A DNA stretch of 64,000 nucleotides from an uncultured Eubacteriales bacterium (lineage in GTDB: Bacteria; Bacillota; Clostridia; Oscillospirales; Acutalibacteraceae), in assembly GCA_934456435.1 (NCBI GenBank), contig CAKSHH010000003.1:121834-185833 (forward strand), given 5' to 3'. The position numbers and the translations under genes are program-made. Positions 22,720-33,700 of this stretch are shown here, piece after piece (position 1 is the first letter of the stretch; the number at the start of each line of letters is the position of its first letter). The notes below the pieces were generated by a model. It was given only the letters and a program-made list of their open reading frames with translations, had not been told where the DNA came from and did not search any database.

Positions 22720-23581
22720 TGTATTCAACACCAACCGCAAGTTTTATTTTCGCATACTGTGTTCCGATTTTATTGTAGTTGTTTTTATCATAGGCATTGA
22801 CCGCAACCTTAACGTCGTGAACTCCGTAGCTGAGCTCGGTAAAAAGCTTTGCGCGGTTTATTTCCGTTCCGGGTTCAATGCCGAGTGAACGGTAAAGAAC
22901 CTGACCGTCGGAATCGTATATCGTCGCAATAAGTATGCAGTCGTTTTCCGACGGGTTGCCAAGGCAAAGCTCGTCGGCAGTAAAATCGTCGTCAACCTTT
23001 ATGACAGAGTTTATATAGAATTTAAAATTCTTATTTCCTTTCGCTTTGAGCGAATCAATGAACACCTGCTGCTGTAAAGAATTGAAAACACTTTTTTCCG
23101 CTACTGCTTCGCTTTCAATTCTTCCGTTAAACTCGGCCGATTTGATTTCAGCCGGCATATTCATAAAGACCGACTGAGAAAGACTGACCGCACCGAAAAC
23201 AATGAGCGCAATCGGAACAACGATAAACACAAAGATGCGGAAATAATTGAACGAGCCGAGGAACTCTTTGCTTGTGTAATACCTGACTTTTTTAACAAAG
23301 TTCTCTTTGCGGCTTTTTTGTTTTGCCTTTGCCGCCGCCTTTTTCGCCTGCTTAGTGGTTGCACGCGTTTGCTTTTCGTTAGCCTTGCGCCGCTGTTTGC
23401 GAATTTCCTCGCTTCTTTTTTCGCGTTGTTTTTGCTTCTTTTGCTTTTCTTCAATAACGCGCCGTGCGTTCTTTTCTGCCTCGGTGCGTTTTTTTTGCGC
23501 GTTCTTTTTATTCTTTTTATCAAAATTGTTTTTGCCTGCGACAGTTTTACCTGCCACAGGCACATTCTTCTTATTCGACAT
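22706..23581 (-). CDS. Membrane protein with long basic cytoplasmic coiled-coil head
   Basis: 291 residues. Residues 1-100 are extremely rich in Lys, Arg, Glu and Gln (KKQKQREKRSEEIRKQRRK), probably a charged helix in the cytoplasm. One span follows (about residues 118-137, IFVFIVVPIALIVFGAVSL), then an outside domain. The domain's second half is a paralogue of the following gene's domain. The charged head recalls the Lys/Glu/Ala helix of the DUF2357 protein in the same gene train; contact between them would be a testable idea. It overlaps the next gene by 14 bp. Confidence 0.75.
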   Translation of the reverse strand: MSNKKNVPVAGKTVAGKNNFDKKNKKNAQKKRTEAEKNARRVIEEKQKKQKQREKRSEEIRKQRRKANEKQTRATTKQAKKAAAKAKQKSRKENFVKKVRYYTSKEFLGSFNYFRIFVFIVVPIALIVFGAVSLSQSVFMNMPAEIKSAEFNGRIESEAVAEKSVFNSLQQQVFIDSLKAKGNKNFKFYINSVIKVDDDFTADELCLGNPSENDCILIATIYDSDGQVLYRSLGIEPGTEINRAKLFTELSYGVHDVKVAVNAYDKNNYNKIGTQYAKIKLAVGVEYNGEK

Positions 23582-23596
23582 AAAAATCAACTTCCA

Positions 23597-24214
23597 TTAT
23601 TTCCATGGCAATTTGTCAATATCCCAAAGCTGGGGATAACGGTTGAACTGAACGGCATCGACCTCAATAAGAGCCTTGACTGTAACTCCGTCCTCAAATC
23701 CGGAAACGTCAAACTTGCTTTCATCGAATCCCTTTATCAGCGAACGCTCGCCGTAAGTCGCCTTGCCCGACAGGTCGTCGCCCTGATAGTACACGCAGTA
23801 GTCCACGCTGCGGTTATCATACCATTTGTCATAGAAAATATACGGGACATTGGTGCTATACTGAGCCACTGTACCGTCGGCAAGCTGCCATTCAAGACCC
23901 ATTCTGACCCTCAAACAACACTTTGCACCGCTGCGGTTGACCGTAACGCGAAGCTTTCCTATGTAATTGTCGTCGTCCTTGTTGAGACTGAGAACGTAAA
24001 GACCGTCCTTATCTCTGAATTTGTTTGCCTTGACCGTGGTGTTTTCACCTGTCTGGAAATACACGGTTGCCGATGCATTGATTCCGGAAATTGAAAAATT
24101 CTGCGTCTTTGTTGTCTGAGTAACGAACCACGCCAAAGAACTGCCCAAAACAGCAATCACGGCAACAATCGCCACGATAATGACTATTGACTTTTTGCTA
24201 ACCTTTTTTGACAT
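23597..24214 (-). CDS. SipW-dependent-type secreted protein (TasA/camelysin-like) 1
   Basis: 205 residues. A Lys-rich start and hydrophobic stretch lead to SSLAWFVTQTTKTQNFSISG, the (S/Y)AWF signature near the cleavage site of SipW-dependent exported proteins such as TasA and camelysin. The mature part is predicted beta-rich (YIGKLRVTVNRSGAKCCLRV, WQLADGTVAQYSTNVPYIFY). In TasA systems such proteins form extracellular fibres after SipW cleavage. No sortase motif is present. GGGGTGA precedes ATG 24214. Confidence 0.8.
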   Translation of the reverse strand: MSKKVSKKSIVIIVAIVAVIAVLGSSLAWFVTQTTKTQNFSISGINASATVYFQTGENTTVKANKFRDKDGLYVLSLNKDDDNYIGKLRVTVNRSGAKCCLRVRMGLEWQLADGTVAQYSTNVPYIFYDKWYDNRSVDYCVYYQGDDLSGKATYGERSLIKGFDESKFDVSGFEDGVTVKALIEVDAVQFNRYPQLWDIDKLPWK

Positions 24215-24233
24215 ATCCGTCACCCCGATTCAA

Positions 24234-24845
24234 TCAAGCACCTGCGCCGTCAACACTCTGTGAAGCTGTCAGCGTAATTACCGTATTATATCCGTAAAGC
24301 GTGTCGCCTGCCGATATTTTGTCGGCAACCTCGTCATACTCAATCCAACACGCAATCTTAACGATTTTGGACTCTTTCGGAGCAAGATAAACGAACTTGC
24401 CCTCATTGTATTTCTTGAGACCGTTTTCATCAAGCGATGATACATTTTTCTTTACAGTCTCCTTAATGCTGCCGTTTACAAGCATATCGTCGGTGTAAAC
24501 AAACCAGCGCAGACCTTTTCCGTCACCGTTGTTGACGAGGTCTGTCTGTACCTTTGCGGGAACGGTTCCCGAATTGGTGACTTTAATCTCATCGACATGC
24601 ACCGCAGAGTCAAAAAGCGTTTCCTTTTCGTCGGTGAGCTTAGTCGCACAATCAAGGGCAACATTGTTTCTCACAACAAAATTCGTGTTTACCGACAGGT
24701 CTCCGAAAACAAAGCTGTCGCCGCTGTCGTATGTTCCGCTGTCATAGAACCATGCGGAGGTCTTGGACATCATAGAAAAATATCCGACGCAAAGCACAAG
24801 CACAAACGCCATAACTGATGAAATTATTTTTTTGCTTTTATTCAT
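24234..24845 (-). CDS. SipW-dependent-type secreted protein 2
   Basis: 203 residues. The signal (ISSVMAFVLVLCVGYFSMMS) is followed by KTSAWFYDSGTYDSGDSF, again with the SAWF element, then a beta-sandwich-like body with KVTNSGTVPAKVQTDLVNNG. That phrase is typical of the TasA/camelysin domain, where a strand with N-x-G-x-x-x-A/V pairs edges together. GGAGGTGGCAGCA precedes ATG 24845. The start overlaps the end of the adjacent signal peptidase gene, so subunit and peptidase are translationally coupled. Confidence 0.83.
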   Translation of the reverse strand: MNKSKKIISSVMAFVLVLCVGYFSMMSKTSAWFYDSGTYDSGDSFVFGDLSVNTNFVVRNNVALDCATKLTDEKETLFDSAVHVDEIKVTNSGTVPAKVQTDLVNNGDGKGLRWFVYTDDMLVNGSIKETVKKNVSSLDENGLKKYNEGKFVYLAPKESKIVKIACWIEYDEVADKISAGDTLYGYNTVITLTASQSVDGAGA

Positions 24846-25365
24846 TGCTGCCACCTCCGTTTTTCTTTTTCGCTTTTGTCAAAACTATATTCAATACGGT
24901 CAGCGCCATTGCAACCAGCGCTAAAATAATCAAGCCATTGGTCTTAGAAACTGCACCGAACACTATCGAAAAATATCCCAAAAAAGGAACGCTGTACCAC
25001 ATTTTTCCGACAATTCGCTTTTCGGGCGAATCAATCGGGTCATTTGTCGGGTTATTGTCACCCTTTGTCGTGACGGTTCTCTCATCCCGATTTATCTCAA
25101 CAATTCGGTGAGTAAAAAACGCGCTCGATGAAGAATCGCCGACAGTAACAATATCGCCGACCTTCAAATCGTCGAAGCTGACGGGTCTTGAATACACAAG
25201 ATCTCCGCGTTCAAGCGTCTTTGCCATACTGTCGCTTGTGACGGCGTAGCCCTTGGCTCCTGTCGCAAGATTAAAGGCTACAAAACCGGCGCAAATCACC
25301 GTAACAATCAGCAGAATATTGAAGAGAACGTTGCCGGGCTTTACCGCCGCTTTTTTACGGCTCAT
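24838..25365 (-). CDS. SipW-like type I signal peptidase A
   Basis: 175 residues. N-terminal span (about residues 12-33), a Ser-containing catalytic strand YAVTSDSMAKTLERGDLVY (nucleophile Ser in SDSM), then VGDIVTV and FFTHRIVEI, where His replaces the general-base Lys of bacterial SPase I. This Ser/His pattern is that of ER-type/SipW peptidases. A C-terminal span follows (about 141-162). Its start overlaps the end of a SipW-dependent substrate gene (25362-26012) by 4 bp, and its end overlaps the next substrate gene. Confidence 0.9.
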   Translation of the reverse strand: MSRKKAAVKPGNVLFNILLIVTVICAGFVAFNLATGAKGYAVTSDSMAKTLERGDLVYSRPVSFDDLKVGDIVTVGDSSSSAFFTHRIVEINRDERTVTTKGDNNPTNDPIDSPEKRIVGKMWYSVPFLGYFSIVFGAVSKTNGLIILALVAMALTVLNIVLTKAKKKNGGGSNE

Positions 25366-26012
25366 GCGCCTGTTCCCGAAAGCTGATAAAGATCAATACT
25401 GCTCCAGCTTACGTTATCCGCCTGTTTGCACTCAAACTTGACCTTTATGTTTATATCCTTACCCGAATATGCTCTTGAAATGTTGTCCTTATAGACAATG
25501 CTCGATATTGCGTCAATCGAGGAAACCTCCGGGCTTACAGCCGGAACGCTGTCAATGTCGGAAACAGATTCGGACTTGTACTCGTCGCCCATATAGTAGA
25601 AATAGCAAACTCCGCTGCCGTTGACATTCTTCGACCACTTGTTTGCCGCGAATGTAACAACAATATCGTCGCTGCCGTTGCCTGAATATGTCTTTTGCTC
25701 GGCAGCTCCCGAAGCATAGCTTGTGTACTCAATTGAAACTCGGAACTGGACGTCCGTTGTCGAATTGCTGTTGATTCGGAGCATTGCTCCCTGTCCGTCG
25801 AGATTAACAAGGTTGTCTCCGGGCATAATTATTATTTTATCCTTGCTGTCCAGGTCATCAAGCCTTGCCGACTGTGCCGTGCTGACAACAGAAACGGAAA
25901 TGCTCTGCTTTTTTTCAAGAGTCGTGACGAACCACGCATAAGATGTTCCGCAATTCATAAGTCCGATAATAACAGCCAGCGATGCAACAAAAGCAATTAT
26001 TCTCTTACTCAT
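25362..26012 (-). CDS. SipW-dependent-type secreted protein 3
   Basis: 216 residues. Signal IIAFVASLAVIIGLMNCG then TSYAWFVTTLEKKQSISVSV, the YAWF element. The mature part has IIIMPGDNLVNLDGQGAMLR and a beta-rich Ser/Val/Asp body; two Cys residues occur in it (CYFYYMG, FECKQ). The ATG at 26012 has GGAAGAGGCGTT before it. It overlaps both neighbours by a few bases. Likely a fibre or surface subunit. Confidence 0.82.
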   Translation of the reverse strand: MSKRIIAFVASLAVIIGLMNCGTSYAWFVTTLEKKQSISVSVVSTAQSARLDDLDSKDKIIIMPGDNLVNLDGQGAMLRINSNSTTDVQFRVSIEYTSYASGAAEQKTYSGNGSDDIVVTFAANKWSKNVNGSGVCYFYYMGDEYKSESVSDIDSVPAVSPEVSSIDAISSIVYKDNISRAYSGKDINIKVKFECKQADNVSWSSIDLYQLSGTGA

Positions 26013-26514
26013 AACGCCTCTTCCTTTCCGCTGTAAACAGCTCAATCTCGATTGCCGCCCACGCAATATAAATCGCGCCGACAGCTATTTTAACTGCGGT
26101 ATACCGCAAAAACTTGACTATATATCCCAAATATGGAATCACGGCTTCAACCTTTCCGGTCGCATAATCAACCGAAGTCGGCTGCAAATCGTTTTCCGTA
26201 TTGGCGTCGCCCTTTGTAACAAAGGAGCGGTTCACGGTGTCTATCTCAACAATTCTGTGGGTAAAGCTTCTGCCGTGGATTTTATCCGTAAATGTTACAA
26301 TATCGCCGACATTGTAATCCTCAAAGTTTTTGTACTCTTTTACATAAATGAGGCTGTTCGGCTTTATCGTCGGAGACATACTGCCCGTTTCGACAACATA
26401 CATATCCATCTTTGCAAGCTTCGGGACATAGACAAGTCCGACAGCAATCACGGAAATACATATAATTATCGCTGTAAGCAATATGTTAATTTTTTGTTTC
26501 CGAAGATTTTTCAT
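26005..26514 (-). CDS. SipW-like type I signal peptidase B
   Basis: 169 residues from the ATG 26514, which has AAGG at a proper distance; another ATG 9 bp upstream is too close to the SD. Span about 10-30, catalytic MYVVETGSMSPTIKPNSLIY (Ser in TGSM), VGDIVTF, RSFTHRIVEIDT (His), TKGDANTENDLQP and a C-terminal span. Ser/His type like the other three peptidases here. It overlaps the C-terminal end of the preceding peptidase gene by 29 bp. Confidence 0.9.
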   Translation of the reverse strand: MKNLRKQKINILLTAIIICISVIAVGLVYVPKLAKMDMYVVETGSMSPTIKPNSLIYVKEYKNFEDYNVGDIVTFTDKIHGRSFTHRIVEIDTVNRSFVTKGDANTENDLQPTSVDYATGKVEAVIPYLGYIVKFLRYTAVKIAVGAIYIAWAAIEIELFTAERKRRYE

Positions 26515-27088
26515 CTTCTTCATCCTTCTGATCCGAGTATTTATATTCAGCTATCAGCTTTGCCAAGTTGACAGCCTCGCCCATCGTGATAAAAATAAGC
26601 GGTATAACAATGAAAATCAGAATAATTTTCGGATTCCTGAGAACGCCGAGAACCGAGCTTCCGACCGTGCCGATATTGACAATGACCTTGCCGATCAAGT
26701 CCCTCTCATAAACGGGATCCTTATCGTCCGCATCGTTTGCGTCGCCGCGTGTTCTGAAAATCTTTTCGCCGCTCTCGCTGTCCTTGATTTCAATGATTCG
26801 GTGAGTATTCACCTTGCCGCTGATTTCAACATCGTTGGAGTAAAAGGTTATGATATCGCCGACCTTAAGCGAAGACGGTTTTACCTTATGCGTAATAACA
26901 ATTCCGCCGACAGGTATTTCCGGTTCCATACTTCCTGTCTGCACCTGCAAAACGCTGAAACCGAGTACACTCGGCGCTTCGCCTGCCGATGCATGGAGCA
27001 CCGAAATGAATACGGTCAGTCCGACAGCAAAAACAAGCGCTGAAAGAACTGCCATGACAACGGAGAAAATACTTTTTGCTCTCTTCAT
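26486..27088 (-). CDS. SipW-like type I signal peptidase C
   Basis: 200 residues. Span about 7-32, catalytic SVLQVQTGSMEPEIPVGGIV (Ser), VGDIITFYSN, KVNTHRIIEIKD (His), TRGDANDADDKDPV and a second span about 151-170. An acidic Lys/Glu/Ser tail follows. Starts one base after the stop codon of the SipW-dependent substrate gene at 27090. The SD is weak (GGTAG), suggesting coupled translation. Confidence 0.9.
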   Translation of the reverse strand: MKRAKSIFSVVMAVLSALVFAVGLTVFISVLHASAGEAPSVLGFSVLQVQTGSMEPEIPVGGIVITHKVKPSSLKVGDIITFYSNDVEISGKVNTHRIIEIKDSESGEKIFRTRGDANDADDKDPVYERDLIGKVIVNIGTVGSSVLGVLRNPKIILIFIVIPLIFITMGEAVNLAKLIAEYKYSDQKDEEDEKSSETKN

Positions 27089-27089
27089 C

Positions 27090-27719
27090 TTATACTACCG
27101 GCTGAACGTTAATCTTCAAAGTTCCAAGCGACGAGGACAGACCCTCAATTGACGACGGGCTGTCTGCCGAAAGACCGATTTCGTAGTAGATGATAAACAC
27201 ATCGTTCTTTTCCGTCTGGTATGACGCAAGCGATCTTCCGTCAAAGATTACGCCGTTTGAAAGATCTGCAAGGCTCATATAATCCGAGCCGAACAGGTAC
27301 GCTCCGTCCTTAAAGCTGACGGCGCCGCCAGTTGTAACCTTTGTCGCTTTATAAATGTTATATTTAATGTTGACCGACTTCTTGAGATCTGCGTTCATAT
27401 TGGACGGCAAATCATCAATGGACATACTCATTTTAAGCGCCTCATCCGTTGAAGTAGTCATTATCATTTTATATTTTTTGTAAGAACCAGATGTCCAGTT
27501 GTTAAGCTCAATATTTCCCGCAAGCCTTGAATAATTGCCGCTGCTGTCGGCAACAAAATAAGAAACACTTGCGTAAGTAGGATTCGGGACTTCGCCGACA
27601 ATTGACGGTACCATATTGGTGTTCGACGTGCTGAACCATGCAAAGGAAACCGCAACCAAAGTTAAGGCTGATGCCACAGCTAATATTAAGTTTTTATAAA
27701 AGGCAAACTTCTTTTTCAT
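27090..27719 (-). CDS. SipW-dependent-type secreted protein 4
   Basis: 209 residues. Signal ILAVASALTLVAVSFAWFST with the FAWF element, mature sequence TSNTNMVPSIVGEVPNPTYA and a beta-rich body containing NWTSGSYKKYKMIMTTST. Probable cell-surface or fibre protein cleaved by one of the adjacent peptidases. It lies directly after the giant adhesin, only 19 bp away. Confidence 0.8.
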   Translation of the reverse strand: MKKKFAFYKNLILAVASALTLVAVSFAWFSTSNTNMVPSIVGEVPNPTYASVSYFVADSSGNYSRLAGNIELNNWTSGSYKKYKMIMTTSTDEALKMSMSIDDLPSNMNADLKKSVNIKYNIYKATKVTTGGAVSFKDGAYLFGSDYMSLADLSNGVIFDGRSLASYQTEKNDVFIIYYEIGLSADSPSSIEGLSSSLGTLKINVQPVV

Positions 27720-27738
27720 TGTAACATCAACCCTCTAC

Positions 27739-30700
27739 TTATTTACCAATAATGCTCCAAATTGTCCTCAAGCCCCATTCGGGTTCGGACTTAACGATTT
27801 CGACTGCAACATTTACAACCTTGGAATCGCCTGCTTCAACAAGCACTCCGTCGTTGCCTGCATCCGTCGTTTTAAGCTCGTTGCCCTCGGCATCAGTTGC
27901 CTTGACCGTGAAGCTGTAACCGACAGGAAGAACGAGATCAACGAAGATACCGCCGTCAGTCACGCTGACTCCGCCGATTGTCTTAGCAGATGCACCGATT
28001 CTTGTGAAGAAACTAAATGAATTAGATTCGCTTCCAAGTTTGCTCTTGAGCATAACTCCGACAAGCTTGTCACCAAGAGTTTTCGTTGTGTCGCTGATTG
28101 TATAGCTTACCGACGCGGAGTTTGACTTCGCAGGTTCTGCATATCTTCTTACAGCATTGTCCGCCGCGCCGAAATCCTTGTTCTTCATCAATGTGATAAC
28201 AAGACCGTTCGTTTTGTCAACGCTTACCGCATTTGAATTAACCTCAGCCGAGGTTCTGACATCGGTGTAGTTCAGAGCCGTACCCGGATTCATACCGGAG
28301 AGATATCTGACCGTCATTGACGCAAATTCAACCGCCGTTGCAAACTTCGCGGATCTTTCCGTACCTGTCAAGGTTTTCGGGACCGAATATCCGTCGCTTG
28401 CAGAGAATCCGCCGGCAACATAGTCTGAAAGTTCCTTTGTTGCAAGTGCGCGCGCACCGTTGAGCTCGCCCGTCGCAACCGCATTGCCGCTGAGCGCCGT
28501 TCTGCTGTCGAAGAGTACATTTTCGGCTGTTGAGTTGTCGGCAAACATACCGGCAACGTTACCGCTCGTATTCTTCGCAGACTTAACCATATTTCCGAAA
28601 ACGGAATTTTTCAATGTTGTGTATTCGGCTTCACCGATAAGTCCGCCGACATAACCGTTCGCAGAAACAAACGCAGTTGAAAGCGTATTTGTTATCTGAG
28701 CATTTTCCGCCGCACCGACTATACCGCCTGCCGCAAGAACAGCTGAACCTGTCACCTTGCCCGACGTGATGCAATCGGAAATTTTTGCACCGTTGACAGC
28801 GCGTCCTGCAATTATGCCTGCATCCTGAACCTTTCCGGATGCGGCAACATCAGCAATAACCACACAGTTTTCAACAGTCGCTCCGTCAAGAGTTCCTGCA
28901 AGAGCACCAAGTGCAACCGCCTTGCTTGAGCTGACTGCAAATCCCGCAATTCCGAGATTTCTTACAGTTCCGCTCAGGCTGCTGAACATAGCCTCGCCGC
29001 TGAAATCATATACAGTATGATATCCGCCGTCGAGTATACTTGCGAAATTATCCGCAGAAGCAACTCCGCCGAGATCGATGTCATCGGTAAGGAGATAATA
29101 AACGTTCTCGTTTGCACCGTTCTGCATCATCAGCGCGAACTCATCAGCCGTTCCGACTGTGTAAGGATCGCTCTTTGTGCCCGAACCCGCAAGAACGGAG
29201 GAATACGAAACCGGAATTACGGTTTCAAGTCCGTTGTCGTAGGTGAAAACAAGCTTTGCTCCGCTCAGAGAACCGTTCGCCGAAAGCGATGAATCTTCTG
29301 CATTATAGCTGACCGCACCCTTAGGAAGCGATGTTATTGAAGCAAGACTGAAGCTGCGTCCACAAAGCTCAAATGACTTGTAAGTTCCGTTGCCGGCTGC
29401 AAGCTTTATGCCGTCCTCGGCAAGGATTGTCTTTTCGCCGTCAAGCGTGATATAGGATTTCTCCGAACCGCCGATAAGGCACTTCATATTACTGAGATCG
29501 GTTGCGCTGAACGCGTTATTCTGGAACGAGTTGAGCTCCTGTGTGCCGAACACGCTCTCATTCTGATATGACGAGTAGTATACTCCGGAGAAAATATCCG
29601 TCTTTATGTTTTCTTTGTCGGCAAAGGTATTCTTGTCTGCCTTTCCGATTACAGCCGCCGAAATTTCACCAGTTGCTTTAGCCGTAACAACGGTGTCGCT
29701 GATAAGAGCCTTCTCAGCCTTAGCAAGGTAATCGGCATTGCTGCCAACCTCAGCTATAACTCCTGCGGCAGCATTTTCTCCGTCAACCGTTCCGCCTACA
29801 AAGCAGTTGCTGATTGAGGTTCCTACGGGATTCTCAAGCACACCGATAATTCCGCCGCTTGTCTTTCCGCTTACCGAGCCGTTAAATTCAACACCGGAAA
29901 CGGTTGCCTCGGCAGTTGAACCGATTATTCCACCTGCGACTGTACCCGACTTCACGGATACACCGGAAGCGTGAATATCGCTGAGAGTTCCGTCAAACAC
30001 ACCTGCAACACCGCCCGCTGTTTCGACAGTTGCCGAAGTAGCGTTGAGAGTAGTGGAAACGGATGAATTGTTAAGCTTTACGTTTTGTATTGTAGTATTC
30101 TCGGCACGGCCTGCAACAAGACCGGCAATTCCGCCAAAATCTGTTGAGTCGACCGAAGAACCATTGATTGTGATATTCTTTATTACCGTATTCTTTGCGC
30201 TTCCGACAAGCACGCCTGCATAGTTGATTCCTGAAACCTTTGCGCCGTTAAGAACGATATCGTAAATAACCGCTCCGTCGGTCGCACCGAAGAGACCGCC
30301 GAACGTGTTGCCCGAAAGCTTCAAGCCGTTGATCGAATGGACTTTTCCGTTGTAGCTTCCGCTGAACGTGCCCCTGAAGCCTGATTTTGCGCTTCCGATA
30401 GTTACAACGCCATTGCCGACATTGTAGAAACCGCCGCCGAACTCAAAATCCGAAGCCTCAAAGCTTATATCGTTTGCGAGCACAAAATACTTGCTCTCGC
30501 TGTCGTAATAGGCAACCGATTCAAGGTCATAAGCGTTGGAAATCAGATACGGTGATTCGCTCGTTCCCTCGCCCTTGAGCGGAGTACGAACGTCGGACTT
30601 CATTGCAAAATGCACGGGAACTCTTACATCGTTGTCGGAAGCAAGCACATAGTAGCCGACGATTGAAATGTCCGCCTGGTGCATTGCTTTCAGAACCAGA

Positions 30701-33700
30701 GTGTCCTGAGTCGATGAAACAATCTCAATTCTTTCCGCAGCTTCGGAAACCCAGCCTGTTTGTGAATCAAACGCAAAGCCGCTTACCGTGGGAAGGTTGG
30801 AAAGAGTTATCTTTGTTTCCTCTGCCGATTTAAGTGTGCCGACAGACGGAGTAATTGCCGCTCCGTTCGGCTTGTCAATATCCGTCATTCCCGATTTCTC
30901 AATGCCTGTTGCTTTTCCGCACGCAGGAACATTGCCGAAATAGGTCGAAATCACGGTATTAGTTATAATCGAACCAATATTGTCCGAATTAACTGACTTG
31001 CCGTTTTCGATAGAACCGATAGCCACACCGACTGTTTCGTTTGTTCTTTCCGCTTTAATCTGAGCGGCACAAACCGAATCAGAAATCATAGCCGATGCCG
31101 AATCAAATTCGCCGATACCCTTAATCAATCCGATAAATCCGCCGACAGCTTTACTGCCGCTTACGGTACCGAGAATATATGCTTTTCTAACCTGAACATT
31201 GTTCAGAGCCGCCGCGCTGATCTTACCGATAAGACCTGACGAAGCTGTCGCATCTGCCGAAGCGGTATCTTCAATTTCTGCAAGAGATTTAACCGAATTT
31301 ATAACGATTGCGCTCTCTCCGCCCGTTATGTCACCGACAATTCCCGATGCGGTGGAAGCCGAAATAATCTTCGTCTTTGCATCAACCGAGCAGTCAGAGA
31401 TAACAGCCGAGCCCTTAACGTTATGAACCGCAAGAACGCCCGCCGCCGTTGAGTTTGCGCCGTCTGCCGTTACCGTTGAAGCGAACACTTTAATTTTTTT
31501 AAGTGAAAGCTTACCGTCGGCAACCGTTTTCCCGACAACGCCCGAAGCGACTCCGCCGACAACCTTTGTTTCTGTAACCTCTGCATTAGTGATTGAAGAT
31601 GCAAAGCTTGATGCGATTCCGCCGGCGGCGAATGCCGAAGAATTTGCAAGCGTTGATACAGTCGAATCGGCAACGCTAATCTGTGTGAGTGTTGCTGTTC
31701 CTCTGCCTGCCGCGATACCGGAAACCTCGGAAACTCCCTGTACGGAAGTCTTTTCAACCGATGCATCGCTTATTGCGGTTTTGCCGTCAGCAAGACCAAC
31801 AACACCACCGACATATTCGGCTCCGCTGAGCTTGGTGTTTATTACTTTTATATTGTTTGCCGTGCCGTCACCGCAGATTCGACCTGCGACGCCGCCGACA
31901 TAGTTTGCGTTAGATTTCACGGTGCTGTTGATAACCGTAACACCGCTTATTGCAAAGCTTCCCGAATCAACGGAACCGACAAGGGCACCGGCATAAATTT
32001 CTTTTGCCAAAACCACGCTGTTTGAAACGGTTACATTCCTGATAACGGTCTTTCCCGTAACCTGTCCTGCAAGCACAGCCGCGTACAATCCCTGTGCATC
32101 GACATTTGCGGAATCAATTACAAGGTTGGATATCTCCGCATCCTCAAGGGAAGCGAAAAGACCGACTTTTGAAGTTCCGTTTATTTTAAGATTTGATAGT
32201 GTATGACCGTTACCGTTAAACTTGCCGCCGAACGGAACAAGTGTTCCGCCGATCGGAGCAAGCGAGCTGATAACCGACATATCCACATCGTCGTTGAGTA
32301 CAAAGCTTGCCTTATTCAGTTCGCCGATGTTCTCGCTGATGTATGCAAGGTCATACGCCGTTGTGACAACATAGTTGCCTGCTTCATCCTTTTCGAGTCC
32401 GTTTGAAATGCTGACCGAGGTATAAAGTCCCGTCTTTTTGTTGGCGACGGTTACAGCACAGCCCTTTACGGTGACAACACCTGCCGTGCGGCTCACGGAA
32501 AGAACGAGCTTTCCGTTCTGAACGCTGAGACTTGCCACAAGCTTGGACGAATCACACGAAACGGTATAGTCCGCCGCCGAAGAAGCTTCCATAGCGCCCA
32601 CCGGCGGAATCTCGGCAACAAACTTGCCGCCGTTTCCTGTGAAGAATGCGATATCTCCGCAGTCAAACTGCCACTCGCTGAACTGAGACTTATCTATAAA
32701 CTTGTAGTTTGCAAAGTCTGCGCCGCTCTGTGCGCCCTTGCTTGTATAAATATTTGTGAACGAAGTATCCTTTGCCGTTATCGAAGCAACAAACGAGAAC
32801 TTACCTGCATTGTTTTTGCCCGAAACGTAGCAATTTGTGAAGCTTACGTCGGATGCAGTTACACTTCCGACTGCTATCGCCGCATTTGTCGCCTTTGCCG
32901 AAGCGGTAATGTTGGAATAGGCACCGCTGTCAATAACCTTTGTTCCTTTTCCGTTTATTGCTCCCGCAAGTGCGCCGAAATTCGTCGTCTCGCCGCTGAT
33001 AATTACATTTGCCTTTACTCGGCATCCGTCAAGAACACTCTTGCCCGAAACGGTGCTGAACATAACGCCCGAATTTGCACCCGACGCATTGAATTTAGCT
33101 CCATCCGCCAAACTGACTGTTACGTCCATTACCTTCGCACCGATCGCTCTGCCGAGTACAGCAGAAGAAATGTTAGCTTTCGCAACAAAGTTTACATTTT
33201 CAAGTGTGCCGAAAAGCTCTGTAAATACAGGGGCTTTAACGTTTACCGTGTGACCGTTACCGTTAAGGTAGCCGTCAAAAGCAAACGCCGCCGCTTCAAA
33301 GGTAATGTCTTTGTTAAGCTTTGCGTAAATTCCGTCGGCATAGCGAAGAAGATTAAACTCCGCCGCGTTGGTTATGCCAAGAGGATTAGATTCCGAGCCG
33401 TCGCCCTCGGTGCTTGCCGAAACGACGAGAATCGGAAGATTGAAGTATTGTGAAACGGTAACCGAACCCGCGCCGACAGATGACGGAAGCTCGATCTCCG
33501 CTGTGTATTCAAGTTTGTTTGAGGTGTTCGCGGTTACTCCTGTGACGCGAGCCGATGCCGAACCTGCATCAAGCGATATACCGTTACCCGATTTACCGTA
33601 ATTGCCCTTAACCGTTACGTTCGCCTTGCCCCATATCGCAGACAAATCTGAAGCAGAAATTGTTTTTGTCTCGCCGACCTTGACAACCTTGAATCCGAGC

